Source: Micromonospora rhizosphaerae (GTDB lineage Bacteria > Actinomycetota > Actinomycetes > Mycobacteriales > Micromonosporaceae). From it: a DNA stretch of 64,000 nt. Under the pieces are notes generated by a model. It was not told the DNA's origin. It saw only the letters and a program-made list of their open reading frames with translations, and did not search any database. Location: contig NZ_FMHV01000002.1 of the NCBI RefSeq assembly GCF_900091465.1, forward strand, positions 1,860,001-1,924,000. Direction: 5' to 3'. The translations under genes and the position numbers were made by a program. Positions 39,215 to 47,831 of the stretch are shown one piece after another (the stretch's first letter is position 1; each line of letters begins with the position of its first letter).

Positions 39215-39256
39215 GAGGGCTCTCCCGCGCCGGAATAAACGGCGCGGGAGGGCCCT
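39215..39256 (+). terminator. Hairpin terminator after ftsX
   Basis: CTCCCGCGCC at 39222-39231 pairs perfectly with GGCGCGGGAG at 39241-39250; with one mismatch the stem extends through AGGGC/GCCCT and ends in CTTGTC. It lies about 20 bases after the ftsX stop. Confidence 0.75.
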
Positions 39257-39327
39257 TGTCATTCGGGTAGCATGATCTCCGCCCTGCGGCCGGAGGTCGC
39301 GGATCGTTCGGAAAGGAGGTGGCGCCG

Positions 39328-39807
39328 ATGCCACGGGAAAAGGGTCGCAAGGTGGTCGCCTCCAACAAGAAGGCGCGGCACGACTACGCCATCCTCGACA
39401 CGTACGAGGCGGGCATGGCGCTGACCGGCACCGAGGTCAAGTCGCTGCGGGCCGGGCGGGCGTCGCTGGTCGACGCGTTCGCCCAGGAGCGCAACGGCGA
39501 GCTCTACCTGCACGGCATGCACATCCCGGAGTACACCCAGGGCACCTGGACCAACCACGAGCCCCGGCGTACCCGCAAGCTGCTGCTCAAGCGGCTGGAG
39601 ATCGACCGGCTGATCGGCAAGACCCGGGAGAGCGGGCTCACCCTGGTGCCGCTGCAGGTCTACTTCTCCGACGGCTGGGCCAAGGTGGAGATCGGCCTGG
39701 CCAAGGGTAAGAAGTCGTACGACAAGCGGCAGGACCTCGCCAAGCGGGACGCCGAGCGGGAGATGGCCCGTGTGGCCGGCCGGCGCGGCAAGGGGATGGA
39801 AGACTGA
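39328..39807 (+). CDS. smpB: SsrA-binding protein SmpB
   Basis: Small basic protein of 159 residues that binds tmRNA and carries it to stalled ribosomes. The OB-fold has [21 protein letters not shown] and [17 protein letters not shown], and the flexible C-terminal tail ends [18 protein letters not shown] followed by a basic end. The ATG at 39328 is eight bases after AAAGGAGG; a GTG at 39319 overlaps that site and is unlikely. The tmRNA gene follows about 100 bases downstream, a functional pairing. Confidence 0.96.
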   Translation: MPREKGRKVVASNKKARHDYAILDTYEAGMALTGTEVKSLRAGRASLVDAFAQERNGELYLHGMHIPEYTQGTWTNHEPRRTRKLLLKRLEIDRLIGKTRESGLTLVPLQVYFSDGWAKVEIGLAKGKKSYDKRQDLAKRDAEREMARVAGRRGKGMED

Positions 39808-39912
39808 TTCGTCCCGGACTGACCGGTTCCATGATCGGCCGGGGCTCGGGGATGAATCCGGTTGCGGCAGGCGTTAGGCTTGATGGTGCTGCCAACAGCG
39901 GCAGCCCATCGA

Positions 39913-40288
39913 GGGGGTGACAGGTTTCGACTTCGTACGTTGCGGCAGGGGAAGCGAGCCGAGGAAGCCGACGTCGTCTCGAGAATCGTTCGTCGGAAAC
40001 CAATAAGCGCCAAGAACAATCGCGCTGACTTCGCTCTCGCCGCCTGAGGCGAGTAGCAAGTCTGTCGGCCTGGGAGCGCCTTCGACCCAGTTAGCCGGCA
40101 TCAGCTAGAGGGCTGGCCAATCGGACCCGGTCGCGGGGTCCGTGCGGCGAGATCAATCAGCGACTGGGCCCGTCACACCGACTCGCTCGCGTGATCGGAG
40201 GGGCCGAGTAGAGGCACAGCGAGCTGCGCTCGGAGAAGCCCTGACAAGGCGGCGAAGGACCCGGGTTCGATTCCCGGCACCTCCACCA
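39913..40288 (+). ncRNA. ssrA: Transfer-messenger RNA (tmRNA)
   Basis: The gene starts GGGGGTGACAGGTTTCGAC and ends with a T-arm GGTTCGATTCC and encoded CCA at 40286-40288. The 5' GGGGGTG pairs with CACCTCC near the 3' end to form the alanine-type acceptor. The tag reading frame begins with the GCC resume codon at 40009-40011 and ends at TGA 40045-40047, giving AKNNRADFALAA, with the normal ALAA degradation signal. smpB is directly upstream and a strong terminator follows. Confidence 0.97.
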
Positions 40289-40296
40289 CCTGACCT

Positions 40297-40336
40297 GTGC
40301 GCCCCGGTCCACCCGGACCGGGGCGCACAGTCGTTT
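40297..40336 (+). terminator. Rho-independent terminator of ssrA
   Basis: GTGCGCCCCGGTCC at 40297-40310 and its exact complement at 40315-40328 with a four-base loop, followed by AGTCGTTTT. Strong stem plus short T-run. Confidence 0.88.
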
Positions 40337-40372
40337 TCGCCCCCGTTGCCGAGGCGATCTAGGCTGCCGCGT

Positions 40373-41035
40373 GTGACGAACGAGAAGCTGCCGCTGTCGG
40401 TGGGCGCTTCACCCGGTCAACGCGTTTTCGCGGCGATCGTGGGGGTGCTGTTCACCGCCATCGGCGCGGCGTTCGTGCTGCTCCCCATGCTCGCGGACGG
40501 CCTGCTGCGCCGGATCACCGGCTTCGGCGATCCGCTGCCCTCGTACGAGGATGCGCGGGACCTGCCGCCCGGCATGCTCCCGCCGGACCTGAGCGGCTCC
40601 CCGAGCGCCGGGCTGGGACCGGGCCGCCTGGTCGGGCTCTGCGGGATCCCATTCGCGTTGCTTGGTCTCTATCTCGTGCTCCGGGTGCTGCGCACCGCCG
40701 CATGGCTGGAGGGCACCCGGGCGCACGTCCGGGGCGTGCTCGGCACCCGCGCGGTCGACCTGGCCGCCGCCGAGGTCACCGCAGGGGCTGTCGGGTACCG
40801 GGCCGGGGACGAAGCCGTGGTGCGGGTGCCGACCCTCGTCGCGCGTGACCCCGGCACCGGCCGCCGGGTCACCATCCCGTTGCGGGGGATGGGGCTGGCC
40901 ACGCTGCCGCCGCACGAGCTGCGGGCGCTCGCCGACGCGATCACCGCAGGCCGCCCCACCGGCGGCCGGCACGACGAGGCGCACGCCCTTGCCGGCCGGC
41001 TCCGCACGATGGCCGGCAATCCCCTGGGCGGGTGA
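40373..41035 (+). CDS. Membrane protein, unknown function
   Basis: Protein of 220 residues with two membrane segments (about 18-40 and 85-107) separated by a Pro-rich external loop. The cytosolic C-terminal part of about 110 residues contains a beta-rich stretch (EGTRAHVRGVLGTRAVDLAAAEV) reminiscent of PH-like bacterial domains. The GTG at 40373 is about 85 bases after tmRNA. I do not recognise a named family. Confidence 0.65.
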   Translation: MTNEKLPLSVGASPGQRVFAAIVGVLFTAIGAAFVLLPMLADGLLRRITGFGDPLPSYEDARDLPPGMLPPDLSGSPSAGLGPGRLVGLCGIPFALLGLYLVLRVLRTAAWLEGTRAHVRGVLGTRAVDLAAAEVTAGAVGYRAGDEAVVRVPTLVARDPGTGRRVTIPLRGMGLATLPPHELRALADAITAGRPTGGRHDEAHALAGRLRTMAGNPLGG

Positions 41036-41161
41036 GCCGGATGAGACTGGGGAGGCTGTTGGGGTAGATGTGCCTGATGAGCCGCGCCTGAGCCCTGGAC
41101 AGGCTTTTCGCCGGGGTCCACCATCGCTGTACGCGGTAGCGCAGCAGCGCGGGAGGTGCCC

Positions 41162-41632
41162 ATGGTCACCGGTCCGATCCAGCAGCCGTCCACCGTCGCC
41201 GCGACGGCCCGTCCGTCCGTCGCGGGCCAGCACCGGCCCAACCTCCTGGCCGACGTGCACGCCCTCCTCCGGGCGCTCATGGCGCCGGCCGGGGAGCCCC
41301 ACTGGCGGGAGCGCCTGGTCCTCCACCTCGACCCGGTCCGACAGGGCTTCGCCGAGCACGTCCAGCTCACCGAGGGACCCACCGGCCTCTACGCGGAGCT
41401 GCTCCACCAGGCACCGCGGCTGCACCGGAGGGTGGGACTGCTGACCCGGGAGCACGGCGCCATCGCCGCGGCGATCGCCGCCCTCCAGCACGCCGCCGAG
41501 CTGCCCGGCGTACCGGCCGAGGAGCTGTGCGGGCGGGCCGGGCACCTGCTGCGGGCGCTCTCCCGGCACCGGCAGCGCGGCGCCGACCTGCTCTGGGAGG
41601 CGTACCAGGCCGACCTCGGCGGGGAGACCTGA
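41162..41632 (+). CDS. Hypothetical helical protein
   Basis: Soluble protein of 156 residues, predicted mostly helical, with many His and Arg residues (for example LLHQAPRLHRRVGLLTREHGAI) in a pattern loosely like a four-helix bundle. No hemerythrin-type HxxE set is complete, so metal binding is only a possibility. The ATG at 41162 has GGGAGG six bases upstream; a GTG at 41156 overlaps that site. Confidence 0.55.
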   Translation: MVTGPIQQPSTVAATARPSVAGQHRPNLLADVHALLRALMAPAGEPHWRERLVLHLDPVRQGFAEHVQLTEGPTGLYAELLHQAPRLHRRVGLLTREHGAIAAAIAALQHAAELPGVPAEELCGRAGHLLRALSRHRQRGADLLWEAYQADLGGET

Positions 41633-41800
41633 GCTTCGGTTCGGCTCGTCCCCGCCCGCCTTGTCACGGCTTGGGTGGCTCGCGGGCCCGTTGCCTATGG
41701 CCGGCGCCGACACGCCCAGCCCCTCGCCCTCAGCCGGCCCCCCGGCGGGCAGTGCGACGCGGCCGCGGAACCGGCGGGGCGGGCGACGCGTCCAAGGGGT

Positions 41801-42771
41801 ATGCGTCGCAGGATCGCCCCGCTGGGCCTGCTACTCCTGCTGGCCGTCGGCTGCGCCCCGGCCGGTTCCGGCCCGTCCGCCGGCAGCCCCGGCCACCGGT
41901 GGGAGGCGTTCGACCAGCGGGCCGTGGAGGTCGCCGAGGCCTGGCGCCCGGGTCCGGCCTGGACCAGCGGATACGTCCCGCTCCAGGAAGCCACCGTGCT
42001 GACCGGCGACCCCGGCTTCAACCCCGAGACCGAGACGGCATTCCGGGCCGGTTGGTACCGCGACCAGATCGAGATGCCGAGCGCGAAGCCGGCGGACGGC
42101 AGCATCCGCTTTCCCGACGGCACGCTGCGGGTGCCACTGGTCAGCGCCGCCGAGGCGTACGCGCAGCTCGACCAGGGCGACCCGCCGCCGTGCGACGGCC
42201 GGCCCCAGGAACCCGGGCCGACGGGTGGGCCGGGTCGACCGAAGGACGGTGGCCCGACGATCGAGCCAGGGCCGGACGGTCCGGTGAGCAGCCCGGTGCA
42301 GACCGCCTGCATCCCGCTCACCGTCACCGCGGTGAAACTGGGGACCGCCTCGGTGCATACCAGCCGGGGGATGGCCGAGGTGCCGGCCTGGCTGTTCACC
42401 GTGGCGGGGTTGACCGCCCCCGTCGCCCGGCTCGCCGTCGCGGCGAGCGCGACCACCGCCGTACCCGAGGGGTTGCGCCGACCCGGCCGGCGCCCGACGG
42501 CGTGGTCGGTGCGCAGGATCTCGTCCCGCCGGTCGAGGGGGCACGGTTGACCTACCGGCTGGGGGTCGGCGCGTGCGACACCGGGAAGACCCCGCTGGTG
42601 CTGGAGCGCGAGGATGTGGTGGTGGTCGGCGGCGGGGTGACCCGGTCGACCAGCCCCTGCATCGCCCTGCTGAAACTCGAACCGGTCACCGTCACGCTCA
42701 AGGCCCCGCTGGGTGCCCGGCCGGTGCTCGACGTGCTCACCGGCAGGCCGCTCGCCGTCGGCGGCCGCTGA
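41801..42771 (+). pseudogene. Lipoprotein gene with a single-base frameshift
   Basis: The frame starts at ATG 41801 with a signal peptide and lipobox AVGC and continues through a Pro/Gly-rich middle region to SATTAVPEG. It then goes out of frame; the next frame continues as VAPTRPAPDGVVGAQDL and ends normally with LTGRPLAVGGR at 42771. A loss of one G in the GGGG run at about 42469-42472 would explain the break: adding it back gives one open frame of about 323 codons. It is therefore either a recent pseudogene or a sequencing error in a G-run. Function unknown. Confidence 0.65.
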
Positions 42772-42789
42772 ATCCGCGCCGACCGCCGA

Positions 42790-44385
42790 CTAGAGGATCC
42801 GGGGCAACTCGGTGCTGATGGGCACCGGCAGCACCGTCGGCCGGTCGGCGGCCAGCGCGGCGTCGAGCGCCTCGCCGAGCCGGTCCAGCGGGTCCACCAC
42901 GGCGGACGCGCAGCCGTAGCCCCGGGCGATCGCGGTGACGTCCAGCCCGGGCAGGTCGAGGGCGGGCACCCCGGGTGTGTGCTTCAGCTCGGCGAACGCC
43001 TTGAGGATGGCGTACTGGTGGTTGACCGGCACGACCACCGCGAGCGGCAGCCGCAGCTGCGCGGCGGTCCAGAGCGCCTGCACCGAGTAGTGGAAGGAGC
43101 CGTCGCCGACCACCGCCACCACCGGCCGGTGGCGTCCGGTGTCCCGCTCGGCCAGGGCGATCCCGACCGCCGCCGGCAGGCCGAAGCCGAGACCTCCGCT
43201 GGCCATGGTGAAGTACGACCCCGGCCGGGTCACCCGCAGCCGGCGGCGCAACGCGGCCAGGTTGGACGGTGACTCCTGCACCAGCACCCCCTCGCCGGGC
43301 CAGTGCCGGGCCAGCGCGGCGAAGAGCGCGTCGGCGCTCGGCGGGCTCGACTCCTCCGGTGGCTGCGGGTCGGGGCGCGGGGGCGGGGGCGGCCGGTCCG
43401 CCGGCGGCAGCAGTTCCAGCAGGGCGGCGAGCGCCAGTCCGGCGTCGCCGAGCAGGCTGTCCCCGACCGGGGCCCGGGCCGACTCGTCCGGGTCGTCGGT
43501 GATGTGCAGCAGCCGCGCGTCGGCCGGCAGGTAGTCGCCCGGCACGTGCGGGTAGTAGCGGAACACCGGCGCGCCCACGACCAGCACCGTGTCGTGCCCA
43601 TGCAGCGCCTCGGCGAGCGGTCCGATCGCGTACGGCAGCACGCCCCGGTAGTGCGGATGGTCCTCGGGGAAGGCGGCCCGCTCCGGCGCCGGGGCGGCCC
43701 AGACCGGGGCGGCCAGCCGCTCGGCCAGGGCGATCGCTGCCGACCAGGCGCCGGCCCGGTCCACCGCCGCGCCGAGCACCAGCGCTGGGGCGCGGCTGCC
43801 GGCCAGGGCGGCAACGAAGTCGCGCAGTCGCTCGGGGTCGGGGGCGAACCGGGTGGCCACCCGGCGCACCTGCGGCGGGCGGTCCGCCGGCTGGTCCCAG
43901 TCGTCCATCGGCAGGGAGAGGAAGACCGGACCGGCGGGAGGCTGGACCGCCGTCGCGTACGCCCGCATCAGCGCCGCCGGGATGTCCTGCGGGCGGACCG
44001 GCTCATAGCTCCATTTCACGTACGGCTGGGTGAGCTCCGCCGGGCGGACGCTGGCCAGCCGGGGCTCGATCAGCAGCATCTCCCGGTTCTGCTGGCCGGC
44101 GGTGACGATCAGCGGGGTCTTGTTGTGCCAGGCGGTGACCAGATTGCCCATGCTGTTGCCGGTGCCCGGGGCGGTGTGCAGATTGACGTGCGCGGGCCGC
44201 CCGGTGGCCTGCGCGTAGCCGTCGGCCATGGCCATCGCCGACGCTTCCTGCAGGGCGTGCACGTAGTAGAAGTCGGCGGGGAAATTCTGGAGAAAGGGTT
44301 CCTCGGTGGAGCCGGGGTTGCCGAAGATGGTGGTCAGGCCCAGGTCGCGGAGCAGGTCGTACGTCGTCTCCCGCACCGTTGCCAT
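42790..44385 (-). CDS. mdlC: Benzoylformate decarboxylase-like ThDP enzyme
   Basis: Thiamine-diphosphate enzyme of 531 residues, most like benzoylformate decarboxylase, which turns phenylglyoxylate into benzaldehyde and CO2. The N-terminal catalytic domain has TTIFGNPGSTEEPF with the ThDP-activating Glu, and NLHTAPGTGNSMGNL with the active-site His region. The ThDP-binding domain has GDGSFHYSVQALWTAAQ leading to VVPVNHQYAILKAF. Other 2-oxo acid decarboxylase substrates are possible. No mandelate pathway gene is adjacent; mtnP is the nearest upstream gene on the same strand. Confidence 0.82.
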   Translation of the reverse strand: MATVRETTYDLLRDLGLTTIFGNPGSTEEPFLQNFPADFYYVHALQEASAMAMADGYAQATGRPAHVNLHTAPGTGNSMGNLVTAWHNKTPLIVTAGQQNREMLLIEPRLASVRPAELTQPYVKWSYEPVRPQDIPAALMRAYATAVQPPAGPVFLSLPMDDWDQPADRPPQVRRVATRFAPDPERLRDFVAALAGSRAPALVLGAAVDRAGAWSAAIALAERLAAPVWAAPAPERAAFPEDHPHYRGVLPYAIGPLAEALHGHDTVLVVGAPVFRYYPHVPGDYLPADARLLHITDDPDESARAPVGDSLLGDAGLALAALLELLPPADRPPPPPRPDPQPPEESSPPSADALFAALARHWPGEGVLVQESPSNLAALRRRLRVTRPGSYFTMASGGLGFGLPAAVGIALAERDTGRHRPVVAVVGDGSFHYSVQALWTAAQLRLPLAVVVPVNHQYAILKAFAELKHTPGVPALDLPGLDVTAIARGYGCASAVVDPLDRLGEALDAALAADRPTVLPVPISTELPRIL

Positions 44386-44533
44386 GGCCGACTGCCTCCG
44401 TCTGCTGCCCTGCGCCGGAGACGGCTCGCGATCAGTCCCCGACCAGCTGAATCTATCGGGGCCAGCCGGGCTTTTCGGGCGCTTTGCTGCGCCGCCGCGA
44501 CGGGACCGGCCAGCGCGGCGACGTCGGCGACGG

Positions 44534-45337
44534 TCAGGGCAGCGGGAAGGGGAGCTTGATCCCGTCGAGCGCGTGGCCACAGGGGCAGTCCCGCTCGGTC
44601 GGCAGCGCGGCGACGGCGTCCAGCAGCACCCCGCGCAGCCGGTCGGTGTTCTCCGCGAAGACCCGGAACACCTCCTCCTGGGTGACCGAGTCGCCGCCCT
44701 CCACCCCCGCGTCCAGGTCGGTGACCAGCGCGATCGAGGTGTAGCAGAGAGCCAGCTCGCGGGCGAGCACCGCCTCCGGGTGGCCGGTCATGTTGACGAC
44801 CGTCCCGCCGATCGAGGCGAACCAGCGGGACTCGGCGCGGGTGGAGAAGCGCGGCCCCTCGACCACCACCACCGTCCCGCCGTCGACCGCCGGCACGCCC
44901 CGGCCCGCCGCCGCGGCGAGCAGCGTACGGCGGCCGACGGGGCAGTACGGGTCGGCGAAGGAGACGTGCACCGCGCCCCGGTCGTAGTAGGTCTGGGCCC
45001 GCCCGCTGGTGCGGTCGATGAGCTGGTCCGGCACCACGAACGTGCCCGGGCCCAGCTCCGGGCGCAGGCCGCCGACCGCGCACGGGGCGATGATCTGGCG
45101 TACGCCGAGGGAGCGCAGCGCCCACAGGTTCGCGCGGTAGGGGATCAGGTGCGGCGGGTACCGGTGGTCGCGCCCGTGCCGGGGCAGGAACGCCACCCGG
45201 CGGCCGCCCATCTCGGCGATGGTGACCGGGTCCGACGGCTGGCCGTACGGCGTCTCGAGCACGTGTTCGGTGGCCTTGTCGAGCAGGGCGTAGAGCCCGG
45301 ACCCACCGATCACCGCCAGGTCGGCCGTTGGCCCCAT
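44534..45337 (-). CDS. mtnP: S-methyl-5'-thioadenosine phosphorylase
   Basis: Enzyme of 267 residues that splits methylthioadenosine (from polyamine or AHL-type reactions) with phosphate to adenine and methylthioribose-1-phosphate for methionine salvage. The start LAVIGGSGLYALLD, the RHGRDHRYPPHLIPYRANLWAL block and TVVVVEGPRFSTRAES with NMTGHPEAVLARE are typical of the family. Some members use inosine or other nucleosides, so the substrate is a family inference. The ATG at 45337 is well placed. Confidence 0.9.
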   Translation of the reverse strand: MGPTADLAVIGGSGLYALLDKATEHVLETPYGQPSDPVTIAEMGGRRVAFLPRHGRDHRYPPHLIPYRANLWALRSLGVRQIIAPCAVGGLRPELGPGTFVVPDQLIDRTSGRAQTYYDRGAVHVSFADPYCPVGRRTLLAAAAGRGVPAVDGGTVVVVEGPRFSTRAESRWFASIGGTVVNMTGHPEAVLARELALCYTSIALVTDLDAGVEGGDSVTQEEVFRVFAENTDRLRGVLLDAVAALPTERDCPCGHALDGIKLPFPLP

Positions 45338-45518
45338 CGGCCCTCCCTCGATCCCGTTCGCTTCCCCGCCCGTCAGACCTTAGCCAGCGTGCGGGGCGCA
45401 GGCTATGGTGCCAGGCATGGCGTTCACAGCGTGGATGGTCCACGGCGTCGGTGTCGCGGCGCACGGCTGACGGATGTTCGACATGCAGGGAGAAGGACAG
45501 GCGATCGGTGGCCGAGCC

Positions 45519-46073
45519 ATGGAGTCGATGACCGGACGGCTGCTGGTCGCGACTCCGGCGCTGAAGGACCCCAACTTCGACCGTACGGTGGTGCTGCTGG
45601 TCGCCCACGAGCCCGGCGGCGCCCTCGGCGTGGTGCTCAACCGAGCCACCGAGGTGCCGGTCGCCGACGTTCTGGGCGACTGGAGCGACCTGGCCCGCCA
45701 CCCGGCGGTGCTCTTCGAGGGCGGCCCGGTGCAGCCGGACTCGGCCATCTGCCTGGCCCGGATGCGTCACCCGATCAAGCCAATGAAGGGCTTCCAGCGG
45801 ATCTCCGGCGCGGTGGGCACGATCGACCTCTCGGTGGACCCGGAGCGGCTGCGGGACTCCATCGGCGGTATCCGGGTCTTCGCCGGCTACTCGGGCTGGG
45901 GGTCGGGGCAGCTGGAGCGGGAGATCGAGGAGGGGTCCTGGTTCGTCCTGGACGCGCTCCCCGGGGACGCCTTCGTCGACCGGCCGGACGATCTCTGGCC
46001 GATGGTGCTGCGCCGGCAGGGCGGGATGATGGCGGCGATCGCCCACTTCCCCCCGGACGTGACCCTGAACTGA
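45519..46073 (+). CDS. YqgE/AlgH family protein (UPF0301)
   Basis: Protein of 184 residues in the AlgH family, with a compact alpha/beta fold of unknown function. The N-terminus MESMTGRLLVATPALKDPNF and the block GALGVVLNRATEVPVADVL are characteristic, as is FAGYSGWGSGQLEREIEEGSW. I chose the ATG at 45519 because it matches the family's usual start; ATGs at 45474 and 45483 would add up to 15 residues without similarity. It is divergent from mtnP and is the last clear core gene before tRNA-Ala. Confidence 0.85.
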   Translation: MESMTGRLLVATPALKDPNFDRTVVLLVAHEPGGALGVVLNRATEVPVADVLGDWSDLARHPAVLFEGGPVQPDSAICLARMRHPIKPMKGFQRISGAVGTIDLSVDPERLRDSIGGIRVFAGYSGWGSGQLEREIEEGSWFVLDALPGDAFVDRPDDLWPMVLRRQGGMMAAIAHFPPDVTLN

Positions 46074-46163
46074 GCCCCACGGCGGGGACCCCCGCGATAT
46101 GACCATGCCGGTCGGCGTGTGTATAGTTGCCTGCGTGCCCGGGGCGACCGGGGACGACAGCAA

Positions 46164-46236
46164 GGGGCCGTGGCGCAGCTGGTAGCGCACCACACTGGCA
46201 GTGTGGGGGTCAGGGGTTCGAGTCCCCTCGGCTCCA
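46164..46236 (+). tRNA. tRNA-Ala (GGC)
   Basis: 73 bases with a full cloverleaf: acceptor GGGGCCG pairs with CGGCTCC, the anticodon stem CCACA/TGTGG closes loop CTGGCAG with anticodon GGC, and the T-arm is CAGGGGTTCGAGTCCCCT-like. The 3' CCA is not encoded. The tRNA 3' end and downstream hairpin recur at 59691-59747, so this gene is a likely integration site. Confidence 0.97.
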
Positions 46237-46285
46237 CCCTTCACGATCAGGGCGTTCGTCAGTCATGACGGACGCCCTTTGTCGT
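46229..46285. repeat. Left copy of a 57-nt tRNA-linked direct repeat (candidate attachment site), including a terminator hairpin
   Basis: The repeat covers the last eight bases of tRNA-Ala and the flanking hairpin AGGGCGT/ACGCCCT at 46249-46278, which ends in CTTTGTC and probably terminates the tRNA transcript. An ungapped second copy at 59691-59747 matches 49 of 57 positions. An attachment-site pair of an old integrated element fits. Confidence 0.6.
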
Positions 46286-46334
46286 TCCGAGGCGGAAAGT
46301 AGAGGGGGATCGCAAATCTCTCCCATCTCTGCTG

Positions 46335-46436
46335 ATGTGCTCGAAGGAGCTGGCAACACTGCTGCGGGAGCGGTATCCGAAGGAGCCGGAGGCCGTCTCG
46401 TATCTCGATGAGGTGCGAGCCCTCAGCGCGAGCTGA
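46335..46436 (+). CDS. Short hypothetical ORF or gene remnant
   Basis: A 33-residue open frame, MCSKELATLLRERYPKEPEA then VSYLDEVRALSAS. Its composition looks coding but it has no clear ribosome site and no recognised family; it could be the end of a lost gene. It faces the HTH gene on the other strand and overlaps its last codons. Confidence 0.25.
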   Translation: MCSKELATLLRERYPKEPEAVSYLDEVRALSAS

Positions 46437-46713
46437 CGCCGTTGCCGTCTCCGCCCCCGCTTGCTTGCCGTGGGCGACCGCCGACGCCTGGGCGTGGAGG
46501 GCTCTCGTGCCAAGACACGACCCGACTCGGGCGCCACATGTGAGTGCGCCCGACCGTCGCGTCCGGCTCGGGCATCTGACCCCGCTTCCGGTAGTTCCTG
46601 ACGGTCGCGACCTTGACACCGAGGTGCGCCGCTACATCAGAGGTTGTCCACCACCGGCCACGCACCCGCCAGAGCCGATCGTCGGAAAGCAGCCAGATGT
46701 CCCGCCGGGCCAT
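46423..46713 (-). CDS. Small HTH protein behind a LexA-type box
   Basis: Protein of about 96 residues. The central part is a MerR/excisionase-type DNA-binding domain: WTTSDVAAHLGVKVATVRNY, then KRGQMPEPDATVGRTHMWRPSRVVSW. The start is inferred: the ATG at 46713 gives MARRDIWLLSDDRLWRVRGR. A longer frame runs up to 46899 and overlaps the metallo-hydrolase stop; that stretch contains LYRTAPDQFVAARD, which resembles the N-terminus of another actinobacterial family and may be a fusion scar. A perfect SOS-type palindrome lies 57 bases upstream. Function unknown. Confidence 0.6.
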   Translation of the reverse strand: MARRDIWLLSDDRLWRVRGRWWTTSDVAAHLGVKVATVRNYRKRGQMPEPDATVGRTHMWRPSRVVSWHESPPRPGVGGRPRQASGGGDGNGVSSR

Positions 46714-46769
46714 GCGGCCCCACGACCTGTTCCACCAGCGACCGCGTACCTCCACCAGTCGCAGCATAC

Positions 46770-46785
46770 TCGAACAGGCGTTCGA
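46770..46785. promoter_or_regulatory. LexA (SOS) box before the small HTH gene
   Basis: TCGAACAGGCGTTCGA is a perfect match to the actinobacterial LexA palindrome TCGAAC-N4-GTTCGA. On the minus strand a TATGCT hexamer follows it directly and may be the -10 element. The HTH gene starts 57 bases downstream. DNA-damage control is a strong inference. Confidence 0.7.
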
Positions 46786-46885
46786 TCGATCGACGACCGC
46801 CGTGTCGCGGGCGGCGACGAACTGGTCGGGCGCCGTGCGGTAGAGCTGCTGCACCAGCTCTCGGGGTGGGCCGGGCATCGCCGGG

Positions 46886-47515
46886 TCAGGCGTCGACACG
46901 GGTGCCCGGTTCGAGCCAGCGGTACTCCCCCTCGTGGAGCCGGCTGAAGTTGCCGTTCAGCACGCCCAGCCCGTTGTCGTTGAGGTACCCGTCGTGCAGC
47001 GCGTAGGCCCGGCGCGGGCCAACCGCCCGGAGGAAGTCCAGCGACTCGGAGAACTTCGTCCACGGGGCGTGAATGGGCAGGAAGAGGGTGTCGATCTGGA
47101 CATCGTCCGGCACGACCAGCGAGTCACCGGGGTGGTAGACCCGGTCGTCGACCAGGTACGCCAGATTGTCCACCACCGGGATGTCGGGGTGGATCACGGC
47201 GTGCCGCCCGCCGTAGGCCCGCACCGGGATGCCGGCGGCGGCGAACCCCGAGCCCGGCTCCACCGGCTCGAAGAGGTCGGCTAGGCCGTCCAGAGTGGAG
47301 GTCAGCGACGCCGGCCCGTGCAGGGTGAACGGGCGCCGCTCGCGCTGCGCGGTCAGCGCCTCGACGTGCAGGTGGTCAGTGTGCTCGTGGGTGATCAGCA
47401 CGGCGTCCACGCCGTCCAGGGCCTCCCGCTCGCTGACCACTCCCGGATCGATGACCAGCACTCCCCCGTCATGCTCGATGCGTATGCAGGAATGGCCGTA
47501 CTTGGTCAGGCGCAT
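46886..47515 (-). CDS. MBL-fold metallo-hydrolase
   Basis: Hydrolase of 209 residues of the metallo-beta-lactamase superfamily, UPF0173-like. Metal ligands are expected from GHSCIRIE near residue 8, the motif HEHTDH near 43-48, GGRHAVIH near 103 and YHPGDSL near 127. The ATG at 47515 has GAGGAG seven bases upstream. A perfect LexA box lies 161 bases upstream, behind a partial copy of the HTH gene's 5' region. The substrate is unknown; the family includes RNA and nucleotide hydrolases. Confidence 0.85.
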   Translation of the reverse strand: MRLTKYGHSCIRIEHDGGVLVIDPGVVSEREALDGVDAVLITHEHTDHLHVEALTAQRERRPFTLHGPASLTSTLDGLADLFEPVEPGSGFAAAGIPVRAYGGRHAVIHPDIPVVDNLAYLVDDRVYHPGDSLVVPDDVQIDTLFLPIHAPWTKFSESLDFLRAVGPRRAYALHDGYLNDNGLGVLNGNFSRLHEGEYRWLEPGTRVDA

Positions 47516-47597
47516 TCGTGACTCCTCGATTATCGAATCGTGACGTCCTCAGCGCAGTCTGTCGGAACGGGCGCGGCACCGCGCCTCGTCTGACCGA

Positions 47598-47676
47598 TCG
47601 CCACCCAGATGTCCCGCCGCCGCGGCCCGTGCCTCATTCCACCTGCGATCACGCAGCACCACCCGGAGCGGCTTAA
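47598..47676 (-). pseudogene. Partial copy of the HTH gene's promoter-proximal region
   Basis: Downstream of the second LexA box, this stretch aligns with the region after the first box: it reads SNVCSIKPLRVVLRDRRWNE then, after a frame change, RRRDIWVAIG, against SNACSSMLRLVEVRGRWWN and ARRDIWLLSD. It breaks off after about 80 bases. This is a degraded duplicate of the HTH gene's 5' part. Confidence 0.5.
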
Positions 47677-47692
47677 TCGAACACACGTTCGA
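47677..47692. promoter_or_regulatory. LexA (SOS) box upstream of the MBL hydrolase gene
   Basis: TCGAACACACGTTCGA is again a perfect LexA-type palindrome. The nearest intact downstream gene on the minus strand is the metallo-hydrolase, 161 bases away. It probably belonged originally to the HTH gene copy and now could control the hydrolase. Confidence 0.65.
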
Positions 47693-47831
47693 TCCGGCCG
47701 GCTGCCGGCGCGATGTCCGGCTCCATTTGATCCGTGACAGATTAACGCCACATGATGCGTGACGACTCCGGCTAGAACGAAGCTTGGCCAGATTGCCGGT
47801 CTTCGGGGGTTCGGCAGGCCTGGATACGTAG

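Noticed and set aside
40142..40372. Extension of the membrane protein frame upstream of 40373 into tmRNA
   Set aside because: The upstream part lies within the ssrA gene and its terminator, so it cannot be protein-coding.
41162..41632. Hemerythrin-like metal protein
   Set aside because: His residues are frequent but the ordered HxxxE/HxxxH pattern is incomplete; left as hypothetical.
46249..46284. Hairpin after tRNA-Ala as a terminator only
   Set aside because: It probably does end transcription, but the second copy at 59691-59747 also includes the tRNA end, so I kept it as part of a direct repeat.
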